DNA of 64,000 bases from Luzula sylvatica (taxonomy: Eukaryota > Streptophyta > Magnoliopsida > Poales > Juncaceae): the NCBI GenBank assembly GCA_946800325.1, contig OX326956.1:22418356-22482355 (forward strand). Reading direction: 5' to 3'. Shown piece by piece: positions 38,813 through 50,924 of this stretch (its first letter is position 1; each line of letters opens with the position of its first letter). The position numbers were made by a program, and so were the translations under genes. The notes beneath the pieces are model-generated. The model was not told where the DNA came from. It saw only the letters and a program-made list of their open reading frames with translations, and made no database searches.

Positions 38813-40736
38813 CTTTTGTTGCACTTAAATTTCAACATTTTTTGAAAGAATATCGTGATTAAATTTTTCGAAGATGTTGTACTTCAATTTTTGCATTTTT
38901 AAGCATTTTTTGAAAAAAAAGAAATTTGTGTGTGTTAGTCCTCAATTACGGAGTATTTTGAGTACGACATGAAAATTGAGTATTTTTCTTGTATTACATT
39001 TTAATTTTAACATTTTTTATAAAATATAATAATTGAAATTTTCGAAGGTGTTACACTTCAATTTTTGCATTTTTAAAAAAATTTTGAAAAAAATGAAATT
39101 TGTGCGTGTTAGTCCTCAATTACGGAATATTTTGAGTACGACATGAAAATTGAGTATTTTTATTGTGTTACACTTCAATTTTGACATTTTTTTTAAAAAT
39201 ATCATAATTGACTTTTTTGAAGGTGTTGGACTTCTGTTTTTGCATTTTTCAAAAAATTTGGAAAAAATTGAAATTTATGTATGTTAGTCTTCAATCACGG
39301 AGTATTCTGAGTACGGCATGAAAATTGATTATTTTGCTTGTATTGCATTTCAATTTTAACATTTTTTTAAAAATATAATAATTGAATTTTTTTTATGGTC
39401 GTAGACTTCTGTTTTAGCATTTTTAAGAATTTTTTGAAAAAATTGAAACTTGTGTGTGCTGGTCTTCAATTACAGTGTTTTTTGAGTACGACATGAAAAT
39501 TGAGTGTTTTTCTTGTGAAACACTTCAATTTTAACATTTTTTGAAAAAATATCAAAATTGAATTTTTTGAAGGGGTTAGTCTTCTGTTTTTGCATTTTTC
39601 AAAAATTTTGGAAAAAATTGAAATTTGTATATGTTGGTCTTCAATTACGGAGTATTTTGAGTACGACATGAAAATTGAGTACTTTTCTTGTATTACATTT
39701 GAATTTTAACATTTTAAAAAAAATATAATAATTGAATTTTTCGAAGGTGTTAGACTTCAATTTTTGCATTTTTAAGAATTTTTTGAAAAAAATGAAATTT
39801 GTGTGTGTTAGTCCCCAATTACGGAGTATTTTAAGTACGACATGAAAATTGAGAATTTTTATTGTGTTACACTTCAATTTTAAGATTTTTTTAAAAAAAT
39901 CATAGTTGAATTTTTTTGAAGGTGTTAGACTTCTGTTTTTGCATTTTTAAAAAATTTTGAAAAAAATTGAAATTTGTGTGTGTTAGTCTTCAATTACGGA
40001 GTATTGTGAGTATGACATGAAATTTAGGTATTTTGATTGTATCACATTTCAATTTTAACATTTAAAAAAAATATATAATAATTGAATTTTTTGAAGGTGT
40101 TAGACTACTGTTTTTGCATTTTTAGGAATTTTTTGAAAAAATTGAAACTTGTGTGTGTTAGTATTCAATTACAGAGTATTTTGAGTACGACATGAAAATT
40201 TAGTATTTTCCTTGTGTAACACTTAAATTTTAATAATTTTTGAAAAATTATAATAATTGATTTTTTTGAAGGTGTTAGACTTCTGTTTTTTGCATTTTTC
40301 AGAAATTTTGGAAAAAATTGAAATTTGTGTATGTTAGTATTCAATTATGGATTATTTTGAGTACGACATGAAAATTGAGTATTTTGCTTGTATGACATTT
40401 TAATTTTAACATTTTTTTAAAATATATAATAATTGAATTTTTTGAAGGTGTTAGACTTCGTTTTTGCATTTTTGAGAATTTTTTGAAAAAATTGAAACTT
40501 GTGGGTGTTAGTCTTCAATTACAGAGTATTTTGAGTACGACATGAAAATTGAGTGTTTTTCTTGTGTAACACTTCAATTTTAACATTTTTTTAAAAAATA
40601 TCATAATTGAATTTTTTGAAGGTGTTAGACTTTTGTTTTTTGCATTTTTCAGAAAATTTGGAAAAAATTGAAATTTGTGTATGTTAGTCTTCAATTACAG
40701 AGTATTTCGAGTACGACACGAAAATTGAGTATTTTT
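38813..40736 (+). repeat. HOR-II 11-mer unit (1924 bp), third copy
   Basis: Measured marker to marker. Two consecutive 1924 bp units (36889-38812 and 38813-40736) sit side by side here. This one differs from the others at several bases, for example an extra base in GAATTTTTTTGAAGG near 39910. Confidence 0.85.
39460..39655 (+). repeat. m12/m1 chimeric monomer, copy 3
   Basis: The same m12-to-m1 fusion again, but with ordinary TTCAATTACAGTG and TTGAATTTTTTG and its own variant CTTGTGAAACAC. It lies in the 1924 bp unit 38813-40736, a diverged sister of the 11-mers inside the 6471 bp blocks. Confidence 0.85.
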
Positions 40737-41858
40737 CTTTTGTTGCACTTAAATTTCAACATTTTTTGAAAGAATATCGTGATTAAATTTTTCGAAGATG
40801 TTGTACTTCAATTTTTGCATTTTTAAGCATTTTTTGAAAAAAAAGAAATTTGTGTGTGTTAGTCCTCAATTACGGAGTATTTTGAGTACGACATGAAAAT
40901 TGAGTATTTTTCTTGTATTACATTTTAATTTTAACATTTTTTATAAAATATAATAATTGAATTTTTCGAAGGTGTTACACTTCAATTTTTGCATTTTTAA
41001 AAAAATTTTGAAAAAAATGAAATTTGTGCGTGTTAGTCCTCAATTACGGAATATTTTGAGTACGACATGAAAATTGAGTATTTTTATTGTGTTACACTTC
41101 AATTTTGACATTTTTTTTAAAAATATCATAATTGACTTTTTTGAAGGTGTTGGACTTCTGTTTTTGCATTTTTCAAAAAATTTGGAAAAAATTGAAATTT
41201 ATGTATGTTAGTCTTCAATCACGGAGTATTCTGAGTACGGCATGAAAATTGATTATTTTGCTTGTATTGCATTTCAATTTTAACATTTTTTTTAAAATAT
41301 AATAATTGAATTTTGTTTATGGTGTTAGACTTCTATTTAGCATTTTTAAGAATTTTTTGAAAAAATTGAAACGTGTGTGTGCTGGTCTTCAATTACAGTG
41401 TATTTTGAGTACGACATGAAAATTGAGTGTTTTTCTTGTGTAACACTTCAATTTTAACATTTTTTGAAAAAATGTCATAATTGAATTTTTTGTAGGTGTT
41501 AGACTTCTGTGTTTGCATTTTTCAAAAAATTTGAAAAAAATTGAAATTTGTGTGTGTTAGTCTTCAATTACGGAGTATTATGAGTACGACATGAAAATTG
41601 AGTATTTTGGTTGTATGACATTTCAATTTTAACATTTTTAAAAATTATATAATAATTGAATTTTTTGAATGTGTTAGACTTCTGCTTTTTCCTTTTTAAT
41701 AATTTTTTGAACAAATTGAAACTTGTGTGTGTTAGTCTTCAATTACAGAGTATTTTGAGTGCGACATGAAAATTGAGTATTTTTCTTGTATAACAATTCA
41801 ATTTTAATATTTTTTGAAAAAATATCAAATTCAAAAAATATCAAAATTGAATTTTTTG
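40737..41858 (+). repeat. HOR-II partial unit m8-m1 before the 8-mer block
   Basis: Monomers m8 to m13 and the first part of m1 in normal order, with small private changes such as ATTTTGTTTATGG and CTTCTATTTAGC near 41310-41340. It leads into the deletion derivatives downstream. Confidence 0.8.
41817..41848 (+). repeat. 16 bp tandem duplication in m1, copy 1
   Basis: Two adjacent 16-base units, AAAAAATATCAAATTC then AAAAAATATCAAAATT, where other m1 monomers have one. It lengthens the host unit by 16 bp and serves as a lineage tag. Confidence 0.9.
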
Positions 41859-42559
41859 AAGGGGTTAGTCTTCTGTTTTTGCATTTTTCAAAAATTTTGG
41901 AAAAAATTGAAATTTGTATATGTTGGTCTTCAATTACGGAGTATTTTGAGTACGACATGAAAATTGAGTACTTTTCTTGTATTACATTTTAATTTTAACA
42001 TTTTTTAAAAAATATAATAATTGAATTTTTCGAAGGTGTTAGACTTCAATTTTTGCATTTTTAAGAATTTTTTGAAAAAAATGAAATTTGTGTGTGTTAG
42101 TCCTCTATTACGGAGTATTTTAAGTACGACATGAAAATTGAGTATTTTTATTGTGTTACACTTCAATTTTAAGATTTTTTAAAAAAAATCATAGTTGAAT
42201 TTTTTGAAGGTGTTAGACTTCTGTTTTTGCATTTTTAAAAAATTTTGGAAAAAATTGAAATTTGTGTGTGTTAGTCTTCAATTACGGAGTATTGTGAGTA
42301 TGACATGAAATTTAGGTATTTTGATTGTATCACATTTCAATTTTAACATTTAAAAAAAATATATAATAATTGAATTTTTTGAAGGTGTTAGACTACTGTT
42401 TTTGCATTTTTAGGAATTTTTTCAAAAAATTGAAACTTGTGTGTGTGAGTATTCAATTACAGAGTATTTTGAGTACGACATGAAAATTTAGTATTTTCCT
42501 TGTGTAACACTTAAATTTTAATAATTTTTGAAAAATTATAATAATTGATTTTTTTGAAG

Positions 42560-42660
42560 GTGTTAGACTTCTGTTTTTTGCATTTTTCAAAAAATTTGGA
42601 AAAAATTGAAATTTATGTATGTTAGTCTTCAATCACGGAGTATTCTGAGTACGGCATGAA
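42560..42660 (+). repeat. X junction (m5/m10 fusion), copy 1
   Basis: Subunit B starts as m5 (CTGTTTTTTGCATTTTTCA) and continues as m10 (AAAATTTGGAAAAAATTG, AAATTTATGTATG), then m11 follows (AATCACGGAG). Five monomers are lost with register kept. Confidence 0.88.
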
Positions 42661-43231
42661 AATTGATTATTTTGCTTGTATTGCATTTCAATTTTAACAT
42701 TTTTTTTAAAATATAATAATTGAATTTTTTTTATGGTGTTAGACTTCTGTTTTAGCATTTTTAAGAATTTTTTGAAAAAATTGAAACTTGTGTGTGCTGG
42801 TCTTCAATTACAGTGTATTTTGAGTACGACATGAAAATTGAGTGTTTTTCTTGTGTAACACTTCAATTTTAACATTTTTTGAAAAAATGTCATAATTGAA
42901 TTTTTTGTAGGTGTTAGACTTCTGTGTTTGCATTTTTCAAAAAATTTGAAAAAAATTGAAATTTGTGTGTGTTAGTCTTCAATTACGGAGTATTATGAGT
43001 ACGACATGAAAATTGAGTATTTTGGTTGTATGACATTTCAATTTTAACATTTTTAAAAATTATATAATAATTGAATTTTTTGAATGTGTTAGACTTCTGC
43101 TTTTTCCTTTTTAATAATTTTTTGAAAAAATTGAAACTTGTGTGTGTTAGTCTTCAATTACAGAGTATTTTGAGTGCGACATGAAAATTGAGTATTTTTC
43201 TTGTATAACAATTCAATTTTAATATTTTTTG

Positions 43232-43263
43232 AAAAAATATCAAATTCAAAAAATATCAAAATT
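43232..43263 (+). repeat. 16 bp tandem duplication in m1, copy 2
   Basis: Same duplication in the next m1. Its monomer also has a private 2-base insertion slightly downstream (CAATTATACGG near 43350). Confidence 0.9.
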
Positions 43264-44160
43264 GAATTTTTTGAAGGGGTTAGTCTTCTGTTTTTGCATT
43301 TTTCAAAAATTTTGGAAAAAATTGAAATTTGTATATGTTGGTCTTCAATTATACGGAGTATTTTGAGTACGACATGAAAATTGAGTACTTTTCTTGTATT
43401 ACATTTTAATTTTAACATTTTTTAAAAAATATAATAATTGAATTTTTCGAAGGTGTTAGACTTCAATTTTTGCATTTTTAAGAATTTTTTGAAAAAAATG
43501 AAATTTGTGTGTGTTAGTCCTCTATTACGGAGTATTTTAAGTACGACATGAAAATTGAGTATTTTTATTGTGTTACACTTCAATTTTAAGATTTTTTAAA
43601 AAAAATCATAGTTGAATTTTTTGAAGGTGTTAGACTTCTGTTTTTGCATTTTTAAAAAATTTTGGAAAAAATTGAAATTTGTGTGTGTTAGTCTTCAATT
43701 ACGGAGTATTGTGAGTATGACATGAAATTTAGGTATTTTGATTGTATCACATTTCAATTTTAACATTTAAAAAAAATATATAATAATTGAATTTTTTGAA
43801 GGTGTTAGACTACTGTTTTTGCATTTTTAGGAATTTTTTCAAAAAATTGAAACTTGTGTGTGTGAGTATTCAATTACAGAGTATTTTGAGTACGACATGA
43901 AAATTTAGTATTTTCCTTGTGTAACACTTAAATTTTAATAATTTTTGAAAAATTATAATAATTGATTTTTTTGAAGGTGTTAGACTTCTGTTTTTTGCAT
44001 TTTTCAGAAATTTTGGAAAAAATTGAAATTTGTGTATGTTAGTCTTCAATTATGGATTATTTTGAGTACGACATGAAAATTGAGTATTTTGCTTGTATGA
44101 CATTTTAATTTTAATATTTTTTTAAAATATATAATAATTGAATTTTTTGAAGGTGTTAGA

Positions 44161-44240
44161 CTTCTTTTTTGCATTTTTGAATATTTTTTGAAAAAATTTA
44201 AACTTGTGGGTGTTAGTCTTCAATTACAGTGTATTTTGAG
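44161..44240 (+). repeat. Y junction (m6/m12 fusion), copy 1
   Basis: m6 (CTTCTTTTTTGCATTTTTGA, AACTTGTGGGTG) runs through GTTAGTCTTCAATTACAG into the m12 word CAGTGTATTTTG. m7 to m11 are missing. The m6 part carries private changes GAATATTTTTTG and AATTTAAACTTG that tag this lineage. Confidence 0.88.
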
Positions 44241-45374
44241 TACGACATGAAAATTGAGTGTTTTTCTTGTGTAACACTTCAATTTTAACATTTTTTGAAA
44301 AAATGTCATAATTGAATTTTTTGTAGGTGTTAGACTTCTGTGTTTGCATTTTTCAAAAAATTTGAAAAAAATTGAAATTTGTGTGTGTTAGTCTTCAATT
44401 ACGGAGTATTATGAGTACGACATGAAAATTGAGTATTTTGGTTGTATGACATTTCAATTTTAACATTTTTAAAAATTATATAATAATTGAATTTTTTGAA
44501 TGTGTTAGACTTCTGCTTTTTCCTTTTTAATAATTTTTTGAAAAAATTGAAACTTGTGTGTGTTAGTCTTCAATTACAGAGTATTTTGAGTGCGACATGA
44601 AAATTGAGTATTTTTCTTGTATAACAATTCAATTTTAACATTTTTTGGAAAAATATCAAAATTGAATTTTTTGAAGGGGTTAGTCTTCTGTTTTTGCATT
44701 TTTCAAAAATTTTGGAAAAAATTGAAATTTGTATATGTTGGTCTTCAATTACGGAGTATTTTGAGTACGACATGAAAATTGAGTACTTTTCTTGTATTAC
44801 ATTTTAATTTTAACATTTTTTAAAAAATATAATAATTGAATTTTTCGAAGGTGTTAGACTTCAATTTTTGCATTTTTAAGAATTTTTTGAAAAAAATGAA
44901 ATTTGTGTGTGTTAGTCCTCTATTACGGAGTATTTTAAGTACGACATGAAAATTGAGTATTTTTATTGTGTTACACTTCAATTTTAAGATTTTTTAAAAA
45001 AAATCATAGTTGAATTTTTTGAAGGTGTTAGACTTCTGTTTTTGCATTTTTAAAAAATTTTGGAAAAAATTGAAATTTGTGTGTGTTAGTCTTCAATTAC
45101 GGAGTATTGTGAGTATGACATGAAATTTAGGTATTTTGATTGTATCACATTTCAATTTTAACATTTAAAAAAAAATATAATAATTGAATTTTTTGAAGGT
45201 GTTAGACTACTGTTTTTGCATTTTTAGGAATTGTTTCAAAAAATTGAAACTTGTGTGTGTGAGTATTCAATTACAGAGTATTTTGAGTACGACATGAAAA
45301 TTTAGTATTTTCCTTGTGTAACACTTAAATTTTAATAATTTTTGAAAAATTATAATAATTGATTTTTTTGAAGG

Positions 45375-45475
45375 TGTTAGACTTCTGTTTTTTGCATTTT
45401 TCAAAAAATTTGGAAAAAATTGAAATTTATGTATGTTAGTCTTCAATCACGGAGTATTCTGAGTACGGCATGAAA
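45375..45475 (+). repeat. X junction (m5/m10 fusion), copy 2
   Basis: Identical fusion to the one near 42.58 kb, about 2.81 kb downstream, so it was copied as part of the X+Y pair. Confidence 0.88.
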
Positions 45476-46045
45476 ATTGATTATTTTGCTTGTATTGCAT
45501 TTCAATTTTAACATTTTTTTTAAAATATAATAATTGAATTTTTTTTATGGTGTTAGACTTCTGTTTTAGCATTTTTAAGAATTTTTTGAAAAAATTGAAA
45601 CTTGTGTGTGCTGGTCTTCAATTACAGTGTATTTTGAGTACGACATGAAAATTGAGTGTTTTTCTTGTGTAACACTTCAATTTTAACATTTTTTGAAAAA
45701 ATGTCATAATTGAATTTTTTGTAGGTGTTAGACTTCTGTGTTTGCATTTTTCAAAAAATTTGAAAAAAATTGAAATTTGTGTGTGTTAGTCTTCAATTAC
45801 GGAGTATTATGAGTACGACATGAAAATTGAGTATTTTGGTTGTATGACATTTCAATTTTAACATTTTTAAAAATTATATAATAATTGAATTTTTTGAATG
45901 TGTTAGACTTCTGCTTTTTCCTTTTTAATAATTTTTTGAAAAAATTGAAACTTGTGTGTGTTAGTCTTCAATTACAGAGTATTTTGAGTGCGACATGAAA
46001 ATTGAGTATTTTTCTTGTATAACAATTCAATTTTAATATTTTTTG

Positions 46046-46077
46046 AAAAAATATCAAATTCAAAAAATATCAAAATT
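46046..46077 (+). repeat. 16 bp tandem duplication in m1, copy 3
   Basis: Same duplication; absent from the m1 copies near 44640 and 47456 on either side. Confidence 0.9.
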
Positions 46078-46974
46078 GAATTTTTTGAAGGGGTTAGTCT
46101 TCTGTTTTTGCATTTTTCAAAAATTTTGGAAAAAATTGAAATTTGTATATGTTGGTCTTCAATTACGGAGTATTTTGAGTACGACATGAAAATTGAGTAC
46201 TTTTCTTGTATTACATTTTAATTTTAACATTTTTTAAAAAATATAATAATTGAATTTTTCGAAGGTGTTAGACTTCAATTTTTGCATTTTTAAGAATTTT
46301 TTGAAAAAAATGAAATTTGTGTGTGTTAGTCCTCTATTACGGAGTATTTTAAGTACGACATGAAAATTGAGTATTTTTATTGTGTTACACTTCAATTTTA
46401 AGATTTTTTAAAAAAAATCATAGTTGAATTTTTTGAAGGTGTTAGACTTCTGTTTTTGCATTTTTAAAAAATTTTGGAAAAAATTGAAATTTGTGTGTGT
46501 TAGTCTTCAATTACGGAGTATTGTGAGTATGACATGAAATTTAGGTATTTTGATTGTATCACATTTCAATTTTAACATTTAAAAAAAATATATAATAATT
46601 GAATTTTTTGAAGGTGTTAGACTACTGTTTTTGCATTTTTAGGAATTTTTTCAAAAAATTGAAACTTGTGTGTGTGAGTATTCAATTACAGAGTATTTTG
46701 AGTACGACATGAAAATTTAGTATTTTCCTTGTGTAACACTTAAATTTTAATAATTTTTGAAAAATTATAATAATTGATTTTTTTGAAGGTGTTAGACTTC
46801 TGTTTTTTGCATTTTTCAGAAATTTTGGAAAAAATTGAAATTTGTGTATGTTAGTCTTCAATTATGGATTATTTGGAGTACGACATGAAAATTGAGTATT
46901 TTGCTTGTATGACATTTTAATTTTAACATTTTTTTAAAATATATAATAATTGAATTTTTTGAAGGTGTTAGACT

Positions 46975-47055
46975 TCTTTTTTGCATTTTTGAATATTTTT
47001 TGAAAAAATTTAAACTTGTGGGTGTTAGTCTTCAATTACAGTGTATTTTGAGTAC
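46975..47055 (+). repeat. Y junction (m6/m12 fusion), copy 2
   Basis: Same fusion and same private m6 changes (GAATATTTTTTG) as near 44.2 kb. Confidence 0.88.
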
Positions 47056-48651
47056 GACATGAAAATTGAGTGTTTTTCTTGTGTAACACTTCAATTTTAA
47101 CATTTTTTGAAAAAATGTCATAATTGAATTTTTTGTAGGTGTTAGACTTCTGTGTTTGCATTTTTCAAAAAATTTGAAAAAAATTGAAATTTGTGTGTGT
47201 TAGTCTTCAATTACGGAGTATTATGAGTACGACATGAAAATTGAGTATTTTGGTTGTATGACATTTCAATTTTAACATTTTTAAAAATTATATAATAATT
47301 GAATTTTTTGAATGTGTTAGACTTCTGCTTTTTGCTTTTTAATAATTTTTTGAAAAAATTGAAACTTGTGTGTGTTAGTCTTCAATTACAGAGTATTTTG
47401 AGTGCGACATGAAAATTGAGTATTTTTCTTGTATAACAATTCAATTTTAACATTTTTTGGAAAAATATCAAAATTGAATTTTTTGAAGGGGTTAGTCTTC
47501 TGTTTTTGCATTTTTCAAAAATTTTGGAAAAAATTGAAATTTGTATATGTTGGTCTTCAATTACGGAGTATTTTGAGTACGACATGAAAATTGAGTACTT
47601 TTCTTGTATTACATTTTAATTTTAACATTTTTAAAAAAATATAATAATTGAATTTTTCGAAGGTGTTAGACTTCAATTTTTGCATTTTTAAGAATTTTTT
47701 GAAAAAAATGAAATTTGTGTGTGTTAGTCCTCAATTACGGAGTATTTTAAGTACCACATGAAAATTGAGTATTTTTATTGTGTTACACTTCAATTTTAAG
47801 ATTTTTTAAAAAAAATCATAGTTGAATTTTTTGAAGGTGTTAGACTTCTGTTTTTGCATTTTTAAAAAATTTTGGAAAAAATTGAAATTTGTGTGTGTTA
47901 GTCTTCAATTACGGAGTATTGTGAGTATGACATGAAATTTAGGTATTTTGATTGTATCACATTTCAATTTTAACATTTAAAAAAAAAATATAATAATTGA
48001 ATTTTTTGAAGGTGTTAGACTACTGTTTTTGCATTTTTAGGAATTTTTTGAAAAAATTGAAACATGTGTGTGTTAGTATTCAATTACAGAGTATTTTGAG
48101 TACGACATGAAAATTTAGTATTTTCCTTGTGTAACACTTAAATTTTAATAATTTTTGAAAAATTATAATAATTGATTTTTTTGAAGGTGTTAGACTTCTG
48201 TTTTTTTCATTTTTCAGAAATTTTGGAAAAAATTGAAATTTGTGTATGTTAGTCTTCAATTATGGATTATTTTGAGTACGACATGAAAATTGAGTATTTT
48301 GCTTGTATGACATTTTAATTTTAACAATTTTTTAAAATATATATTAATTGAATTTTTTGAAGGTGTTAGACTTCTTTTTTGCATTTTTGAGAATTTTTTG
48401 AAAAAATTGAAACTTGTGGGTGTTAGTCTTCAATTACAGAGTATTTTGAGTACGACATGAAAATTGAGTGTTTTTCTTGTGTAACACTTCAATTTTAACA
48501 TTTTTTTTAAAAATATCATAATTGAATTTTTTGAAGGTGTTAGACTTCTGTTTTTTGCATTATTCAGAAAATTTGGAAAAAATTGAAATTTGTGTATGTT
48601 AGTCTTCAATTACAGAGTATTTTGAGTACGACACGAAAATTGAGTATTTTT

Positions 48652-50924
48652 CTTTTGTTTCACTTAAATTTCAACATTTTTTGAAAGAATATCGTGATTA
48701 AATTTTTCGAAGATGTTGTACTTCAATTTTTGCATTTTTAAGCATTTTTTGAAAAAAAAGAAATTTGTGTGTGTTAGTCCTCAATTACGGAGTATTTTGA
48801 GTACGACATGAAAATTGAATATTTTTCTTGTATTACATTTTAATTTTAACATTTTTTATAAAATATAATAATTGAATTTTTCGAAGGTGTTACACTTCAA
48901 TTTTTGCATTTTTAAAAAAATTTTGAAAAAAATGAAATTTGAGTGTGTTAGTCCTCAATTACGGAATATTTTGAGTACGACATGAAAATTGAGTATTTTT
49001 ATTGTGTTACACTTCAATTTTGACATTTTTTTTAAAAATATCATAATTGACTTTTTTGAAGGTGTTGGACTTCTGTTTTTGCATTTTTCAAAAAATTTGG
49101 AAAAAATTGAAATTTATGTATGTTAGTCTTCAATCACGGAGTATTCTGAGTACGGCATGAAAATTGATTATTTTGCTTGTATTGCATTTCAATTTTAACA
49201 TTTTTTTTAAAATATAATAATTGAATTTTTTTTATGGTGTTAGACTTCCGTTTTAGCATTTTTAAGAATTTTTTGAAAAAATTGAAACTTGTGTGTGCTG
49301 GTCTTCAATTACAGTGTATTTTGAGTACGACATGAAAATTGAGTGTTTTTCTTGTGTAACACTTCAATTTTAACATTTTTTGAAAAAATGTCATAATTGA
49401 ATTTTTTGTAGGTGTTAGACTTCTGTGTTTGCATTTTTCAAAAAATTTGAAAAAAATTGAAATTTGTGTGTGTTAGTCTTCAATTACGGAGTATTATGAG
49501 TACGACATGAAAATTGAGTATTTTGGTTGTATGACATTTCAATTTTAACATTTTTAAAAATTATATAATAATTGAATTTTTTGAATGTGTTGGACTTCTG
49601 CTTTTTCCTTTTTAATAATTTTTTGAAAAAATTGAAACTTGTGTGTGTTAGTCTTCAATTACAGAGTATTTTGAGTGCGACATGAAAATTGAGTATTTTC
49701 CTTGTATAACAATTCAATTTTGATATTTTTTGAAAAAATATCAAAATTGAATTTTTTGAAGGGGTTAGTCTTCTGTTTTTGCATTTTTCAAAAATTTTGG
49801 AAAAAATTGAAATTTGTATATGTTGGTCTTCAATTACGGAGTATTTTGAGTACGACATAAAAATTGAGTACTTTTCTTGTATTACATTTTAATTTTAACA
49901 TTTTTTAAAAAATATAATAATTGAATTTTTCGAAGGTGTTCGACTTCAATTTTTGCATTTTTAAGAATTTTTTGAAAAAAATGAAATTTGTGTGTGTTAG
50001 TCCTCTATTACGGAGTATTTTAAGTACGACATGAAAATTGAGTATTTTTATTGTGTTACACTTCAATTTTAAGATTTTTTAAAAAAAATCATAGTTGAAT
50101 TTTTTGAAGGTGTTAGACTTCTGTTTTTGCATTTTTAAAAAATTTTGGAAAAAATTGAAATTTGTGTGTGTTAGTCTTCAATTAAGGAGTATTGTGAGTA
50201 TGACATGAAATTTAGGTATTTTGATTGTATCACATTTCAATTTTAACATTTAAAAAAAATATATAATAATTGAATTTTTTGAAGGTGTTAGACTACTGTT
50301 TTTGCATTTTTAGGAATTTTTTCAAAAAATTGAAACTTGTGTGTGTGAGTATTCAATTACAGAGTATTTTGAGTACGACATGAAAATTTAGTATTTTCCT
50401 TGTGTAACACTTAAATTTTAATAATTTTTGAAAAATTATAATAATTGATTTTTTTGAAGGTATTAGACTTCTGTTTTTTACATTTTTCAGAAATTTTGGA
50501 AAAAATTCAAATTTGTGTATGTTAGTCTTCAATTATGGATTATTTTGAGTACGACATGAAAATTGAGTATTTTGCTTGTATGCCATTTTAATTTTAACAT
50601 TTTTTTAAAATATATAATAATTGAATTTTTTGAAGGTGTTAGACTTCTTTTTTGCATTTTTGAGAATTTTTTGAAAAAATTTAAACTTGTGGGTGTTAGT
50701 CTTCAATTACAGAGTATTTTGAGTACGACATGAAAATTGAGTGTTTTTCTTGTGTAAGACTTCAATTTTAACATTTTTTTAAAAAATATCATAATTGAAT
50801 TTTTTGAAGGTGTTAGACTTCTGTTTTTTGCATTTTTCAGAAAATTTGGAAAAAATTGAAATTTGTGTATGTTAGTCTTCAATTACAGAGTATTTTGAGT
50901 ACGACACGAAAATTGAGTATTTTT
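48652..50924 (+). repeat. HOR-II unit, 2273 bp, haplotype H1
   Basis: Thirteen monomers from marker to marker. H1 tags: GCATTATTCAG in the m7 just upstream and CTTTTGTTTCAC in m8, with GAAATTTGAGTGTG in m9. Confidence 0.85.

Larger units (their letters stand above)
41859..47486 (+). repeat. 8-mer derivative block: X-Y-X-Y
   Basis: The m1 word GAAGGGG occurs at about 41859, 43273, 44671, 46088 and 47487, spacings of 1414, 1398, 1417 and 1399, eight monomers each. The units alternate between two deletion types. X joins m5 to m10; Y joins m6 to m12. No complete marker monomer m8 occurs between 40737 and 48652. The X+Y pair of about 2814 bp is itself tandemly duplicated. Confidence 0.88.
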
